A stretch of 64,000 bases of DNA from Archilochus colubris (lineage: Eukaryota; Chordata; Aves; Apodiformes; Trochilidae). The notes below the pieces were generated by a model. That model worked only from the letters and a program-made list of their open reading frames with translations. It had not been told where the DNA came from and did not search any database. Made by a program: the position numbers and the translations under genes. Where the stretch lies: positions 128,151,292 through 128,215,291 of the forward strand of contig CM041084.1 of assembly GCA_023079485.1 (NCBI GenBank), given 5' to 3'. Of this stretch, positions 12,239 to 23,400 are shown one piece after another. The first letter of the stretch is position 1. Every line of letters starts with the position of its first letter.

Positions 12239-12794
12239 TTTTTTTTTTCCCCCCAGAAAAGCCAGCAGCATTATCGCCCACTAGTGTGAAATTTGGAATG
12301 AAACTGTGCTGTATTTCGTGTCCGTGAACCTCTCTTAGAGAAAAAAGCAGCCCATCGGGACATTTTGCAGCGCACAGACTGTGACACCAGCCTGGCACTA
12401 TGACAGTGTGAGGTGTTACTGCCAACATGGGGGAGCTGACGGCTTCCCTCCCCTCTGAGAGATCCCCAAAACACCCCAGCCACTCCTCCCCCCGACTCTG
12501 GTGGCACCATGAGCATCTGAAAATCTTGGAAAGAGCAGGTTAGCTGCTGATCATCCAGACAGATTTCGAAAATACTTGATCCATTGATGCTAGAAATGGT
12601 CAGAGGAGGGAAGAGGCTCTGTGTGTTTACTGCTGGGGTGTCCCCGGAGGATCCGTACCACCAGTCGCCTCATACCTTCTCCGAGCTGATCAGCAACTCT
12701 TTAAAACAAACCCTGATACTAAAGCCCTTCCGTGTGCTAGAGAAGGTTTTGTTTGGAGAGCAGTAATAAAAAACGTCACCTCCCTTATTTACTT

Positions 12795-12890
12795 CTGGGA
12801 GAGCACGCTTCGAACCACGGACATAAAACGTGGATCCGGGATGGTGCACAAAGAATGGGGATGTGGGGTTTTTGAAACCAAAACAAACCA
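12795..12890. repeat. unrecognised ~96-bp repeat, copy 1
   Basis: This segment starts CTGGGAGAGCACGCTTCGAA and ends AAACCAAAACAAACCA. It recurs almost unchanged at 15239-15335, with about four differences including one T indel. The similarity stops abruptly on both sides. On the - strand it contains GGTTCGAAGCG, a loose match to a tRNA-type B box. I do not recognise the family. It lies just left of the CpG island. Confidence 0.9.
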
Positions 12891-13070
12891 AAAAACGTGG
12901 AGGTAACGCTCTTCTGTCCTAAGAATCCCCGTTCCACAAGGTGCCACTCGTGGGCTGAGAAGCTCCAGCCCCGCCCCGCTCACCCCACCCAAGCCCGGTC
13001 CCCGGGGCCGGGTCGGCTCCGAACCCTCCCGCCACGAAGGGGTCGGAGGTGCCGCCTCCCGGCTCCTCCC

Positions 13071-13081
13071 AAGATGGCGGC
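13071..13081 (+). promoter_or_regulatory. YY1-type motif AAGATGGCGGC
   Basis: An exact AAGATGGCGGC lies about 125 bp before the proposed first-exon donor. YY1 sites of this form typically sit at or just downstream of the transcription start of TATA-less promoters, so transcription probably starts near here. Confidence 0.7.
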
Positions 13082-13082
13082 G

Positions 13083-13197
13083 GCCCCGCCCCGTGCGGGC
13101 GGTGTCCCGGAGCCCGTCCCCCGGCGCGGGGTGTATGACCGCGGCGGTGCGGGGAGCGGGCGGCGGGGCTGGCGGCAGCCGGAGTGGAGCGCACTGG
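13083..13197 (+). other. PLEKHF2: probable PLEKHF2 first exon (5' UTR, non-coding)
   Basis: The sequence ends GGAGTGGAGCGCACTGG followed by GTGAGC, a strong splice donor (13198), downstream of the YY1 motif. The exon is non-coding in this model because the full protein starts in the exon at 31447. The left boundary is approximate. Alternative donors that could end other first exons lie at 13658 (AC|GTAAGT) and 13983 (TG|GTGAGTAA). Confidence 0.55.
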
Positions 13198-13264
13198 GTG
13201 AGCGGCGTGGGCTCAGCCGTTTCTTCGGTGGCGGGGTTCGGCCGCCGGGGCCGGCCGGTCAGTC

Positions 13265-13278
13265 GGGGGGGGGGGGGG
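13265..13278 (+). repeat. run of 14 G
   Basis: A 14-base G homopolymer lies inside the CpG island, just after the proposed first exon. It is prone to sequencing length error and able to join a G-quadruplex. Confidence 0.95.
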
Positions 13279-13331
13279 AAGGAAACTTTCCTTGCGGAGC
13301 CTTTCCCCACCGGAGCTCCGGCCGCTTTTCC

Positions 13332-13342
13332 GCGGCCATGTT
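13332..13342 (-). promoter_or_regulatory. YY1-type motif on - strand
   Basis: The - strand reads AACATGGCCGC, close to the YY1 consensus AAnATGGCnGC. It is opposed in direction to the motif at 13071. Confidence 0.45.
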
Positions 13343-13522
13343 GGGAGCCGGGGGCTGCCCGGTGGGGAAGGAGCTCCCGTGGCGGGAGGCGGCGCCGGGC
13401 TCCGCTGGTGGCCGCCGTGCGGGACTGTCCCGCCGCGGGGCTTGGGCGCCGCGGTCCGTTCGCGGACGCGCTGCTGCTTTCCGCCAGGAGAGACCTGGCG
13501 GGACGGGAAGGACCTGGGAGGG

Positions 13523-13546
13523 GGGAGAAGGGAGAAGGGAGAAGGG
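13523..13546 (+). repeat. (GGGAGAA)3 tandem repeat
   Basis: Three perfect 7-base units (13523-13543) are followed by another GGG. The repeated GGG tracts spaced by four bases could form a G-quadruplex. Confidence 0.9.
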
Positions 13547-13875
13547 CGGCGGGCGCTGGCTTATCCCAGGGCGCCGGAGGGAGTTGCGGTGCCTCGGAAA
13601 CGAGTTTGACTTCATGAGGGGAGGTAAAACACCAACGGTAGCGACCCGCCGCGTTACGTAAGTGCCTGAAAGTCTCCAACCCGTGAGGGGCGCCTGGGCC
13701 CGGGCAGCGGCGGCCGTTCGCTGTGAGGCGGCGGGGCGGGACGGGACGGGGCCCCTGTAGGGCGCTCCCTTCCTCGGCGGGCCCCGCGGGGCAGCGCTCC
13801 GCCGGGAAGCGCCTTGCGTTCTTAAAACTCCTCGTTCTCTGAGCGAGTCGCCTGAAAAGTCTTGATGCTGTGTTA

Positions 13876-13911
13876 GAAAAAAAAAAGAAAAAAAAAAAAG
13901 AAAAAAAGAAA
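13876..13911. repeat. A-rich tract
   Basis: Runs of A interrupted by single G at the edge of the CpG island. The complementary T run produces Phe-rich chance frames on the - strand. Confidence 0.9.
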
Positions 13912-15238
13912 GCAGCTGACCTGCGAGTGGTGCGGCTGCCGGCGTAAGGTGCAGTTTTATCCTGTGAAGTGCGCATATTTTGGTGAGTAACGTGACCGAT
14001 CTGCTTAAGATATATATGGCACATAAGCTGTTGTTGTCTGAAGGCGGTTCAGGAAAAGACAGCCACATGTTTTTCCTTGCGCCTCATTTGAAATACTGTG
14101 TGCATAGACGCCGATATTTATACACACTGAAACTGCTCATCGTGGCCAAGAAAGCGACGAGTGATTCTGCTGAGCAGCACATCTTGGCAGCAACTTTGTC
14201 CCTGTTAAGAGAAGCAGCTGTAGCTCAAGCATTGATGTGGAGAGTCGGTGCAGTAGAGTCTGACAACCTGCTATATCCTGAACCTGAGATTGAGGTTTCC
14301 TGTGCCAGACTTTTGATAGAATTGATCAGACTGCTTCCAGAAGCATCACCAAGTCCTTGCTCACAATCTGTGAGGCTGTCCGGTGTGCTGAGTTGTTAAT
14401 TGTAAGAATTTGTCCCTGTTTGACAACCACTGCATCACAGGCTGGTATGTGCCTGACAGTCACACAGGGTCATTAGTTAGCTCAGGAGGCAGTGTTTTTG
14501 CAGTTAAACTCTATAATCAAAATACTGTTGACTAATCAAGTGACAAGAATCCTTATGCAAATAAATGCCCCATGTATAAACTCATTTTATTAAATAACAT
14601 TTTTCCTGTTGTGTTAGGGCTGTGCTGTTTATTTTTAAAACTGCGGTTAAAGTGAAGTGTTGTAAGCCTGAATCTCAGATTCTTGTTTCTGAATGCAAAT
14701 TGGCTCTGTGCCTCTTGGAGTGTCTGTGATTTTTGCTCTGCATAGAAACTCACATAGAGGAAGTCCCTTAAATGCTAAATGAAAACTAGTGAGTAGAAAT
14801 TTGGAGTTGGAGGAGCTTGATCAGTTTCCTCTGTTGTATCCTCCAGAAAGAGAGAGAGTAGTGTCTTTTCACCTGGAAGCAAGTTTTCACTAGATACAGT
14901 GATGAAATAATTCTTTAGCAAGAGCTGCATTGTTTCCCTTAAATTACGGTCTGAGACTTAACTCCAGTACTGGATACGTCCCTGGACTAACAGAAAATCT
15001 ACCTGTAACATCCTGAAGACCTTTAGTTTACAAAAAATATAATCAGTAAAATGATTACATTCAAATGGCATGGTGCCTTTTAGGATTCACAGTTGTGATT
15101 GGTGAGTGAGGAAAGGTTTCATCTCTTTTGAGTCAGCACAGTAAAGAAGGATGGAACTGCAGTTTCAGGTGAGGCACAATATTACTGAGTTTGGCAAATC
15201 CTGTTTGCTTCCCCAAGAGCCAAGTAAGGGTGGTAAAG

Positions 15239-15335
15239 CTGGGGGAGCACGCTTCGAACCACGGACATAAAATGTGGATCCGGGATGGTGCACAAAGAAT
15301 GGGGATGTGGGATTTTTTGAAACCAAAACAAACCA
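15239..15335. repeat. unrecognised ~97-bp repeat, copy 2
   Basis: Second copy of the element at 12795-12890, same orientation, starting CTGGGGGAGCACGCTTCGAA. Differences from copy 1 are one G/A near the start, one C/T in the AAAACG/AAAATG position, a G/A and a one-T indel before TTTTTGAAACC. Flanking sequences of the two copies do not resemble each other. Confidence 0.9.
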
Positions 15336-18300
15336 GGGTGCTGTGTGCAGGCAGGGTACAAACACTGGTTTTGTTACATTTGCAGCATTTTTAGTGACTC
15401 ATCTTCACCAAAAAGGACTAGAAGTGTTGAAGTGCAAGCTTGGGGTCAAAGCATGGCATGTAGATGAGGAAGAGTTGGAGTTTTTAATACTTGCAGATAA
15501 AATTTTTTGAGAAAGTGTCAGCTAGAATGTTAGATTCAAACAAACAGCATGCAAATTGTGTCTCTTAAAGGCCTTTTATTAGAAGGCAATGTCAAACAAG
15601 GAAACTCCAGCATTAGAGGTGGAAAAGTTTCTTGGGTAGGTAAGGAAGTTTGTTAACTTGTTTTTACATTAAGAAAGTAATCCTTGTTCTGTATTGCTTC
15701 ATGTTCTGAAAGTATGGTTGTGATTTATTCCAATCTGTCTTAATAGTCAAGCTTACTTTTCCATGTAATCTCTGATACTTTTTAAAATTGGTACATAACA
15801 CATATATGCATATTTCACTACTTTCAAAGACTGATGAGCTTGAAGGAAGTGTGATAATAAGCATTGTTCAAAAAGAGAATAAATAAGGTGCAAAAATACA
15901 ATTCTGTCTCAAAAGCCTATATTTGAAACTTCCTATGCAGCAAGTCCGAGTTGGCTGATGTGGAGTAACTTTTCTTTTTGCAACTTAGTAGAGTTCTTGC
16001 TTTTACTATTGAAGGGAGTGAAAACCTACTCTGTAGATAGGTGTGGTGGAACATGTTTACCATACTAAACATTATTTTAACATTGTCATAAGCTTATAAG
16101 AGCTGATGACATCTGTGTTAGCAAGTAGAGTCCTGCAAATTCTGAGCCTCATGCGTAGTTCTGTTGAAATGAATGAGTCTGCTTGCATGAGAAGTGGCTT
16201 GACTGGGAGTTGTAGACAAATACTCTCCTTTTATGAAAATATTATTGTGTGTAAGTGTTACTGAAACAGAAGAGTGTTTCATGTTTTTAGCTTGGCACTT
16301 TAGTACTACATAATAATAAAATGCACTCACATGTTTACTTTTAGTGTTACTGCTTTGGAAATGATGTTTTTTATTTTAACTCATTTTTGATGATGAATAA
16401 CTTCAGGATTTTAATAAATTCTTTGGGTTTTGTTTTTAGTTTTTTTCTTTGCACTGTTATGTTTTAAAATAAAATGGTGCTAAGCATATTGTATATGTAA
16501 TATACCAGCATTTTGTATCAGGGTAAAAGAAAAGAGTTGATAGTTTAAGAATTTCAAATGCAGGAATGTTCTGCTACATCTCCCCCTTGCTGAATGTAAT
16601 AAGATGACATGCATGCAGTTAGTTACTGTGTTGAGATGCAGTCTCTTGAGAAGTTGTACTGATTCAAACAGATACAGGGAGATAGTGAGATGCTGATTTA
16701 TCTGATCATCCCATTGTCAGCTTTAGCTTTCATTCACTACCTCTTGTACTTCAAACATTTCATTTAGCGGTAGCTGTTTTGCTTTTAGTATGCCTTCTGT
16801 AAAAGGAAAAGCTACAGCATGTTCTTTAACATTTGCATTATAGAGTGTACACATGATTTGTTAATGCAGATTAATATTAAAGAGTGTACTGTGCATGCTG
16901 CCATTCAGGTTGTCAGATAGCATCGTTCTTAGAACAGAGAGCTGTGCAGATTAACTTCAATGCAAACCTTTGTGTAGTTTTCAAAGTTTCCTTTAGATCA
17001 TGTCATCTTTGCTGCAACAGTGAGAGCCTTAAGAGCAAAGGAAAATGGCTTGTTGGATGAGGATCATGTGGATCACGAGCCCCTGTGGTATGCTGGATGC
17101 TGTTTATTGCACTTGGAGGACTGCATTGTGCTGAGTGCTCTAACGTCTGTGCTTCGAGTGCTTTCTATATAACTTCAAAACATATGAAAGCACATCTGAC
17201 AAGCAGCAAAAGGGAAAAAGAAGGCCAGTGAGTGCATTTCCCAGGAAGGCCACCTACAGTAAGCTGCTGTGGTTGTGGGGTTCTTGCAGGAAATTATTCC
17301 TTTTTTTTCCCTTCTACTTTCAGTTGCTTCTGACTTAGCTCTTAATACTGGGTAACGTGAAGCTTCTGAGACTGATTTTTTTCAGTCTACTTCTGTTCTG
17401 AAAGCTTTGTATGACAGTGATATAAATTTTTCTTCCTTTTAATTTTTCTCTTCCTTCCCCTCCCCTTGACTTTCACCCCCAAAGCTGATCTAGGTTAGCA
17501 TAATGGAGGTAGGTGAACTGCTCTTTCAAGTCACTGTTTTTGTCTGAAAAACTGGTTACATTGAAGACTGACAGATTCTATTTGTGGTAGCTTTCCTTTT
17601 GGCTATTGTTATAGCTGTCAGATGTGTGTTTTCTAGACCTTCACTGACCACCCACCCATATGTCAGCAGGTAGCTGCATTTGGTATATAAAAAAGGCTTA
17701 TGTTCTGTGCTCAAGAAAGTGCAATTCAAAACTTGGCTTATGTATTTTAGATATTGCTGGATAAATAAATTCTAAATATTGCCGGGGAGTGACATTGACA
17801 TGCCCATGATTGCAGCACTACATTGTTGTCAAGCTTCCCGAAAATGACAACATGTGGTTTGATTCCAAGCTGTGTGTTTCAGCTGCCTGTGAACCCCTGA
17901 TCTCAGCTGGGCTGGTGGTTTGCAGCCTGATGACAGCCCTGCTGTGTGCATGGTTGCTGGGGCTTGAGCCATTTTTTGGGACCAATTTGAGCAACTTCTT
18001 TCAAGAGGTTTAAATGGTAGGCAGAAAAATTCCCTGCAGCTAGCCATACTTGATTTAAGTATGTCTGAATATTCTGTTTTTCCTGCTATAATAGTAAAAA
18101 TGTACTGCAGCAGTACTTTGTCTGACCCTGTTGGGCAGTGGCTGGTTGCCAGGCCTCCTGAAAGGATTTCTTCAGTATAATACAGTATTAAAGTTGCCCT
18201 CCACAGTGGAGATTTCTTAATTTACTTAGATCAAGAGCAGCAGAAATTTTAGGTTTTCCTGGCCAGGAAAGGAGATGGAGCGTTGTTACTTGGCTTGTGC

Positions 18301-19550
18301 CTTGTTAATTTTTGTGGAAATGCTTGGAATTACTGAGCTAGTAAAAGAAACCTCTGTATTGCACGGCTTAATTTAAAGGACACATGCAAGTGAAAATAAT
18401 ACTGATACAGTAAAGTGAAATAGTGATGATGTGGATAAAAGCAGAAGTCCTTTCATGTTGCAGTTATTTGTGGGATTCTAATGGCTCTTGCCTAGCTTTG
18501 ACTACTTGTTACCTTAACTTGGTCATACTATAATCAGTGACATACAGTCTGTTTCTTGTTAGACTTTTGGTAAAATTCAGTAACTTCTCTCACAATAGGA
18601 GTCAAAGTAAACTAAAGAAAACTTAAGAACTTTTTTTTGCACTGACTGTTTAGAGTGCCTGTGCATGGTAAAAAGCCCAAAGCCAGTGAGGAGTCAGGTG
18701 TGCCATGGGTGTGTATCAGTGAAGAAAGAGAAAATAAAATTATGTTATCTTGAGGGAGCTCATTTGAACATGTTCTGGTAGCTCTCAAGTGCTAAACCAC
18801 CCAGGTGCTCTGACATCTAGGAGGGGCTATATTTAGTGTATGCTTGCATATAAGAGAGATATGTTGGAAATCACAATAATCTGTAACAGCAACGAACCAC
18901 CCAACCAGTCTGGTTTTGGAGAACTACTAGCAGGGTGGATTTGGCAATACCTCTACTTATAGGACAGCTGTATTTGGGTCTCTTTTTTTCTATGCTGTGT
19001 CTCCTCCACAAAATAATTTAAATATGTGTGTCTGTTTCAAAATTTTAAAGGTATGTTGATGCTGTGGCTTCTCATACTTGTGCTTGGTTGGCAAAACTTA
19101 AGGCAGGATCTAGCTTGCTCTGAAATTGGTCAGATCCTTTTTATTTTTTATGTCCCTCACCCACCATGATAGCATTTGTGTATGTCAGGTTCTTTGCTGG
19201 CTAGCCCAGGTAGGTGACATGGTGCTGCAGCAGCAGACTGTCACCAGTGAAGCTGTTCCTTTGGAAACAGAGGGGATGCAGGAATCCATGTACCAGATGG
19301 GAAGGGCACACCTGGCGCCTGTCCAGGTAGCCTGGAAGGGAGCGGTAAGGCCCTGCTGCCAAACTGGAAAATAACATTTGCTGGCAGAGACTCTTCAAAC
19401 AGCTAAACAATTGGAGTAGGGAAACATTAAATGGTAAACAGAAAAAAATGTATTCCAGTGTTTGGTATTTCAGCCTGGCCAAGTGATCCTTTAGGCACTG
19501 GCCCAGCACATGGGTTTGTGTCTTCTGGAGCTTCCTGAGCTGAAGAAGGA

Positions 19551-20040
19551 TCACAGAATCAGCCAGGTTGGAAAGGACCTCTGAGAGCATCAAGTCCAAC
19601 CCTTAATCTGCTGCCTCTGTGGTTACCAGACCATGGCACTGAGTGCCACATCCAGTCTCTTCTTGAAAACCTCCAGGGACAGAGAATCCACCACCTCCCT
19701 GGGCAGCCTGTTCCAATGCCTGATCACCCTCTCTGTAAAGAATTTCTTCCTAATATCCAACCTAAACCTCCCCTGGCAGAGCTCAAGTCCATGCCCTCTT
19801 GTCTTATTGAGAGTTGCCTGGGACAAGAGCCCAACCCACCCCTGGCTACCCCCTCCTTTCAGGGAGTTGTAGAGAGTGATGAGGTCTCCCCCGAGCCTCC
19901 TCTTCTCCAGACTGAACACCCCCAGCTCCCTCAGCCCTTCCTCACAGGACTTGTGCTGGATCCCTTCACAGCCTCCTTGCTCTTCTCTGGACCTGCTCCA
20001 GCACCTCAATCTCCTTCCTGAACTGAGGGGCTCAGAATCT
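19551..20040 (-). mobile_element. CR1 LINE fragment, antisense, ~490 bp
   Basis: It starts TCACAGAATCAGCCAGGTTGG then AAAGGACC on the + strand. The - strand encodes fragments of the CR1 ORF2 C-terminus, [20 protein letters not shown] and [18 protein letters not shown]. About 130 codons are nearly continuous, so it is younger than the neighbouring copies, but it is 5'-truncated. It lies in the PLEKHF2 intron, antisense to the gene. Confidence 0.95.
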
Positions 20041-20391
20041 AAGGCTCTGGTCCTCTGCCCTAATGCCAAGCTCCTCTGACATGTTTTTAAGGTGTTGGTC
20101 TGTTGTCTGCTGTTCTCCTGGTGGATTTAGAGCTGCAAAGAACTTTTTTGGGCTTGAGATCTGTGGAAGCTGGTTTTGAAACAGTGTTCTAGTGTGTGTT
20201 CCCAGTGCTTTGGTGAAGATGAAAGCTGCTGTTTGCTGGCACCAGAGTCTAAGCTAACCACTGCTAATGCTCCTAACTACATACAACAGGAAAATCAAAG
20301 GACTAGGTTATTTTCCCATGATTTGACCTGAACATTGACCATTTTTTCAGTTAATTCTTTGATGTTAATTTAAAGGGCAAATGTGTGTTAT

Positions 20392-20437
20392 AAATACCCT
20401 ATAAATAATATAGCTATTATAAATAATATCTTATAGT
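20392..20437. repeat. A/T-rich imperfect repeat
   Basis: Repeated TATAAATA / ATAAATAAT units in an otherwise mixed-composition part of the intron. Confidence 0.6.
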
Positions 20438-23400
20438 TTATATGTACCAAAACCTCAGTGTTTTTACTTACACCCATTTCAGTATAGTGACAGCTGTGAG
20501 TATTTAGTATGGCCATATCTGCCTGGATTTTGCTTTCCATGCTTTCATGGATTAGTCTGTCCAACTGGAAACACCGTTCATGGTGGGTCAGGCCTGCCTG
20601 TCCACCTCTCTTTGCAAACCTCAGTTTTAGGGTTGTGTAGCTCTGTGCTGTGGGATTTTTTTTTTCTGGTTTGTTTTAATTCCTTTCATTGTAGCCTTTG
20701 CCTGGTTTCCACATGCATGTGCTATCTACCTCCTCCTTTACATCTTCAAAGGCTTAACATGAAAGGTTAAGATTTTTCTCATCTAAATGGCAGTGGTTTG
20801 GCTGGCAGTACTGTTTTTTACAAGTGCTGTCCACAGCCCTGTAAGCCTGTATCTGCTTGGGGAGCTCTCAGCTTATCAGAGGACAGGTGAGGACACAGAG
20901 ATGAAATGAGCGTAGGAAGTTGTTCCCTTTGTTACTCCAACCCTCAGCTACCACGTGGGGGATGGAAAACTCCATATTTCTTTGGAGAAAGAAAGCAGTG
21001 GCTTTGTCTCTGTTGTGCCAAGAGAAAAAAAAAACAGTATCAGCTACCATGGTTTATTATAAATAAAGCTTGACAGTGTTAGGGAGCAGCTGATTTAATT
21101 TTTAAAAACCTATCTCTTACAAGAATGCTACTTCTTGACTTATGCAGCAAGTTCTTCTCCCCCAAGAGGCATTCAGGGACTTTTTCCAGTGAAGTTGGAG
21201 ACACAAGGGAAATAAAACCACTTCCAGTTGGTATTGGAGTGGATCAAGGCTCTCCTGGTTACGTATCCTCTGTGGTACAAACTCTTTAGTACAGTTTGGG
21301 TTTCCATCTTTTCTTTCCTGCTACTGCCAAGTGGGAGAAGGTAGAGAGAAGAGCTCTGGGACTTAGCAGTTGTGCATTTCTGAGTTTCTTTAATGGGTAC
21401 CACGTGTTTCTTGCTTGGAGCAGGGGTGCTGGCATTACAGCACGTGGCATTATGGTCAAGGTGGTTCCTCTTGCCCTTCATGTGGGGCAGGCTGCAAGCT
21501 GGCCAGACTTGTCTGGTGGGGCAGCCCGCTTCCGCGTGCCTTGATTTTCCACAAGCCTCCTCTGTGATTATTTAACATTGCAGCTCATTTGGGATGTGGG
21601 AGCTCGTCTTCCTGTTTACAAGCAGGTTAAATTTGTGTTCTTTCTGGCTGAGGTTTGATATGTTAAATAGCAAACCTTGTGAGAAACTCATGTGTAGACC
21701 TTGGGATGGTTTTGCCAGCATACAGCAGCTTGGGCAGCGTGCTCAATGTTGAGCAGAGAAGCCTGGATAGTAAAACAGTTTTGCTCTGCTCTTGCTGTGC
21801 TAATACATATGCTGCTTGGCAAAAACATAGTATTTTGATAAAAATAGCTTTCTGTACCCAAATTACCTTCTGAGTGGCTTGGGGAATATAAGGTCATACA
21901 TCTTGAAAGATCTACCTAGAAAATGATCTCCATATCTAAAATGGCATTGGCCTTTCTGAACATTCCTAGCTCAGTTGGATAATGGCTATTGCAATTTTTT
22001 AAGAGTTATGCACTTGCCATGGAAGTTAGAAAATTTTTTTGTTGTTGTTCTTAATTTAGAATAATTTATATTCTATGAGCAATTCTTACACAACTGGCCA
22101 ATTAAAATGAAAAAGCAGTCCTTCCTTGTAGGTTGGAAATTAGAGTATACTAAAATTAATGTATTGAAACAACTACTAAACTGTAAGATGTTAGGCAGTT
22201 AAAATAGAGATCTATGTTGTACCTTCAAGAAGAATTTTAGTAGGACTAGACTTGTGACAGTCATTTGGAGCACTTTAGTAATAAATACGGAACAGATCTG
22301 GGCTCTTTTGGTAATTACAGGTTTATGATGACCTCTGGCTAGGCAAATGCATGGATTTGCTTTCATGACCCATTTGGACGTGGCCAAATGCTGGACTGAG
22401 AAATAGTCATAAAGATTTCTAAAATACTGGCAAAGTATTCCTAGGTCGCACGGTGTGAAGTAATGTAGCTGCTGTTGACATATTTTTCAGTGTGGTTTCT
22501 GCCAGCCCGTGGCTGATGCCAGAACATTAACCAACAGGTTGAGACAAATGAGAGGTTAAGAGTGCTGATTTGTACTGGCTATACCAGCAAGGGGAGTGAG
22601 TTGGCTCATCTGTGTTTCCCAACGCTGCAGCCATTGCTCCACAGGCTTGTGCAATGCAGGAAGCAGCGTCCTCACAGTGGGGAAGAAAGAATAAAAAATT
22701 GCATTCCTGTAGAAAACATTACACTTGCTATCATACAAATTAGACTTGGGGGAGGTTCACAGTACCACCTATTCCACTTCCCTGCAAGCACAGTATTGAT
22801 TGATGCTCATACTATGTTTTCTCTCTAGTGTTTGAATGAAAATGTCACAAGCAGCTTTGCTCCCTCAGAGTAATACAAAGCGGCCTTGGTATTGCTGCCT
22901 TCCTTTTCTGGTATTTTATCTTCCTGCTTTGATGTCATTAAATGCCAATAATTAATAAAGGTATGAAAAATGGTGCAAGGAGGCAACAGCATTCATTGTC
23001 TTACGGAAAAGGTAATAGATTTTTGTCTGTAAATCAAGTCAAGGTTTCTGCCTTGCTACTGGTACTTTTCTCAGTGCTGCAGCTGTTAAGCAGTTCCACC
23101 AAAAGTGATTCTGGATAAAGGCTGTGTTGAAGTTCAGAGGGATATTACTGCCTCTTGATCCTTTCTTGATGTCATCTCCACCTTGATACAGTCTCTTTAA
23201 TCCCTTGGTTTTATGTCTTTGCAGTATTTTGGTGTAGCTTTTTGTCATTCTTGATATTCTTATCTTTCAGATATCACCAGGGATATCCTCTGCATCCTTA
23301 CCAGTAGGTTACAACAGCAATAGCAAGACAGTTTATCAAATACAACAGTTTTGGGAATACTTTTGTGAAGAGAATATTCCAAAACTCCTTTTTTAGAAGG

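Larger units (their letters stand above)
3901..12790. other. intergenic region NDUFAF6-PLEKHF2
   Basis: About 8.9 kb without a gene I can support. The short open frames have no recognisable domains and no splice context. It contains one clear CR1 (9307-9890), a possible old CR1 (7867-7950), a CR1 tail (12195-12238) and several T and A runs. The right end becomes more G/C-rich as the CpG island is approached. Confidence 0.6.
12945..13830. promoter_or_regulatory. PLEKHF2: CpG island promoter (PLEKHF2)
   Basis: About 0.9 kb is strikingly G/C- and CpG-rich compared with the A/T-rich surroundings. It holds GC boxes (for example CCCGCCCC near 12972 and GGGGCGGGACGGGACGGGG near 13733) and YY1-type motifs on both strands. 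There is no obvious TATA box, which fits a housekeeping CpG-island promoter. Long open frames on both strands here are a by-product of high G+C and should not be read as genes. It is assigned to PLEKHF2 because that is the next + strand gene and its coding exon needs an upstream first exon. Confidence 0.85.

Noticed and set aside
12239..12260. T/C tract followed by CAG resembling a splice acceptor
   Set aside because: It looks ideal as an acceptor, but it follows a CR1 tail, and no exon with a donor and coherent product follows.
12789..14068. Long minus-strand open frames (411 and 269 codons) and + strand frames up to 254 codons
   Set aside because: They sit in the CpG island, where high G+C removes stop codons in all frames. 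The proteins are Arg/Pro/Gly/Ala-rich low complexity and overlap one another, with Phe runs translated from the poly-A tract. No domain was seen.
19623..20069. 148-codon minus-strand frame as a possible gene
   Set aside because: It is CR1 ORF2 C-terminal sequence in an antisense LINE copy.
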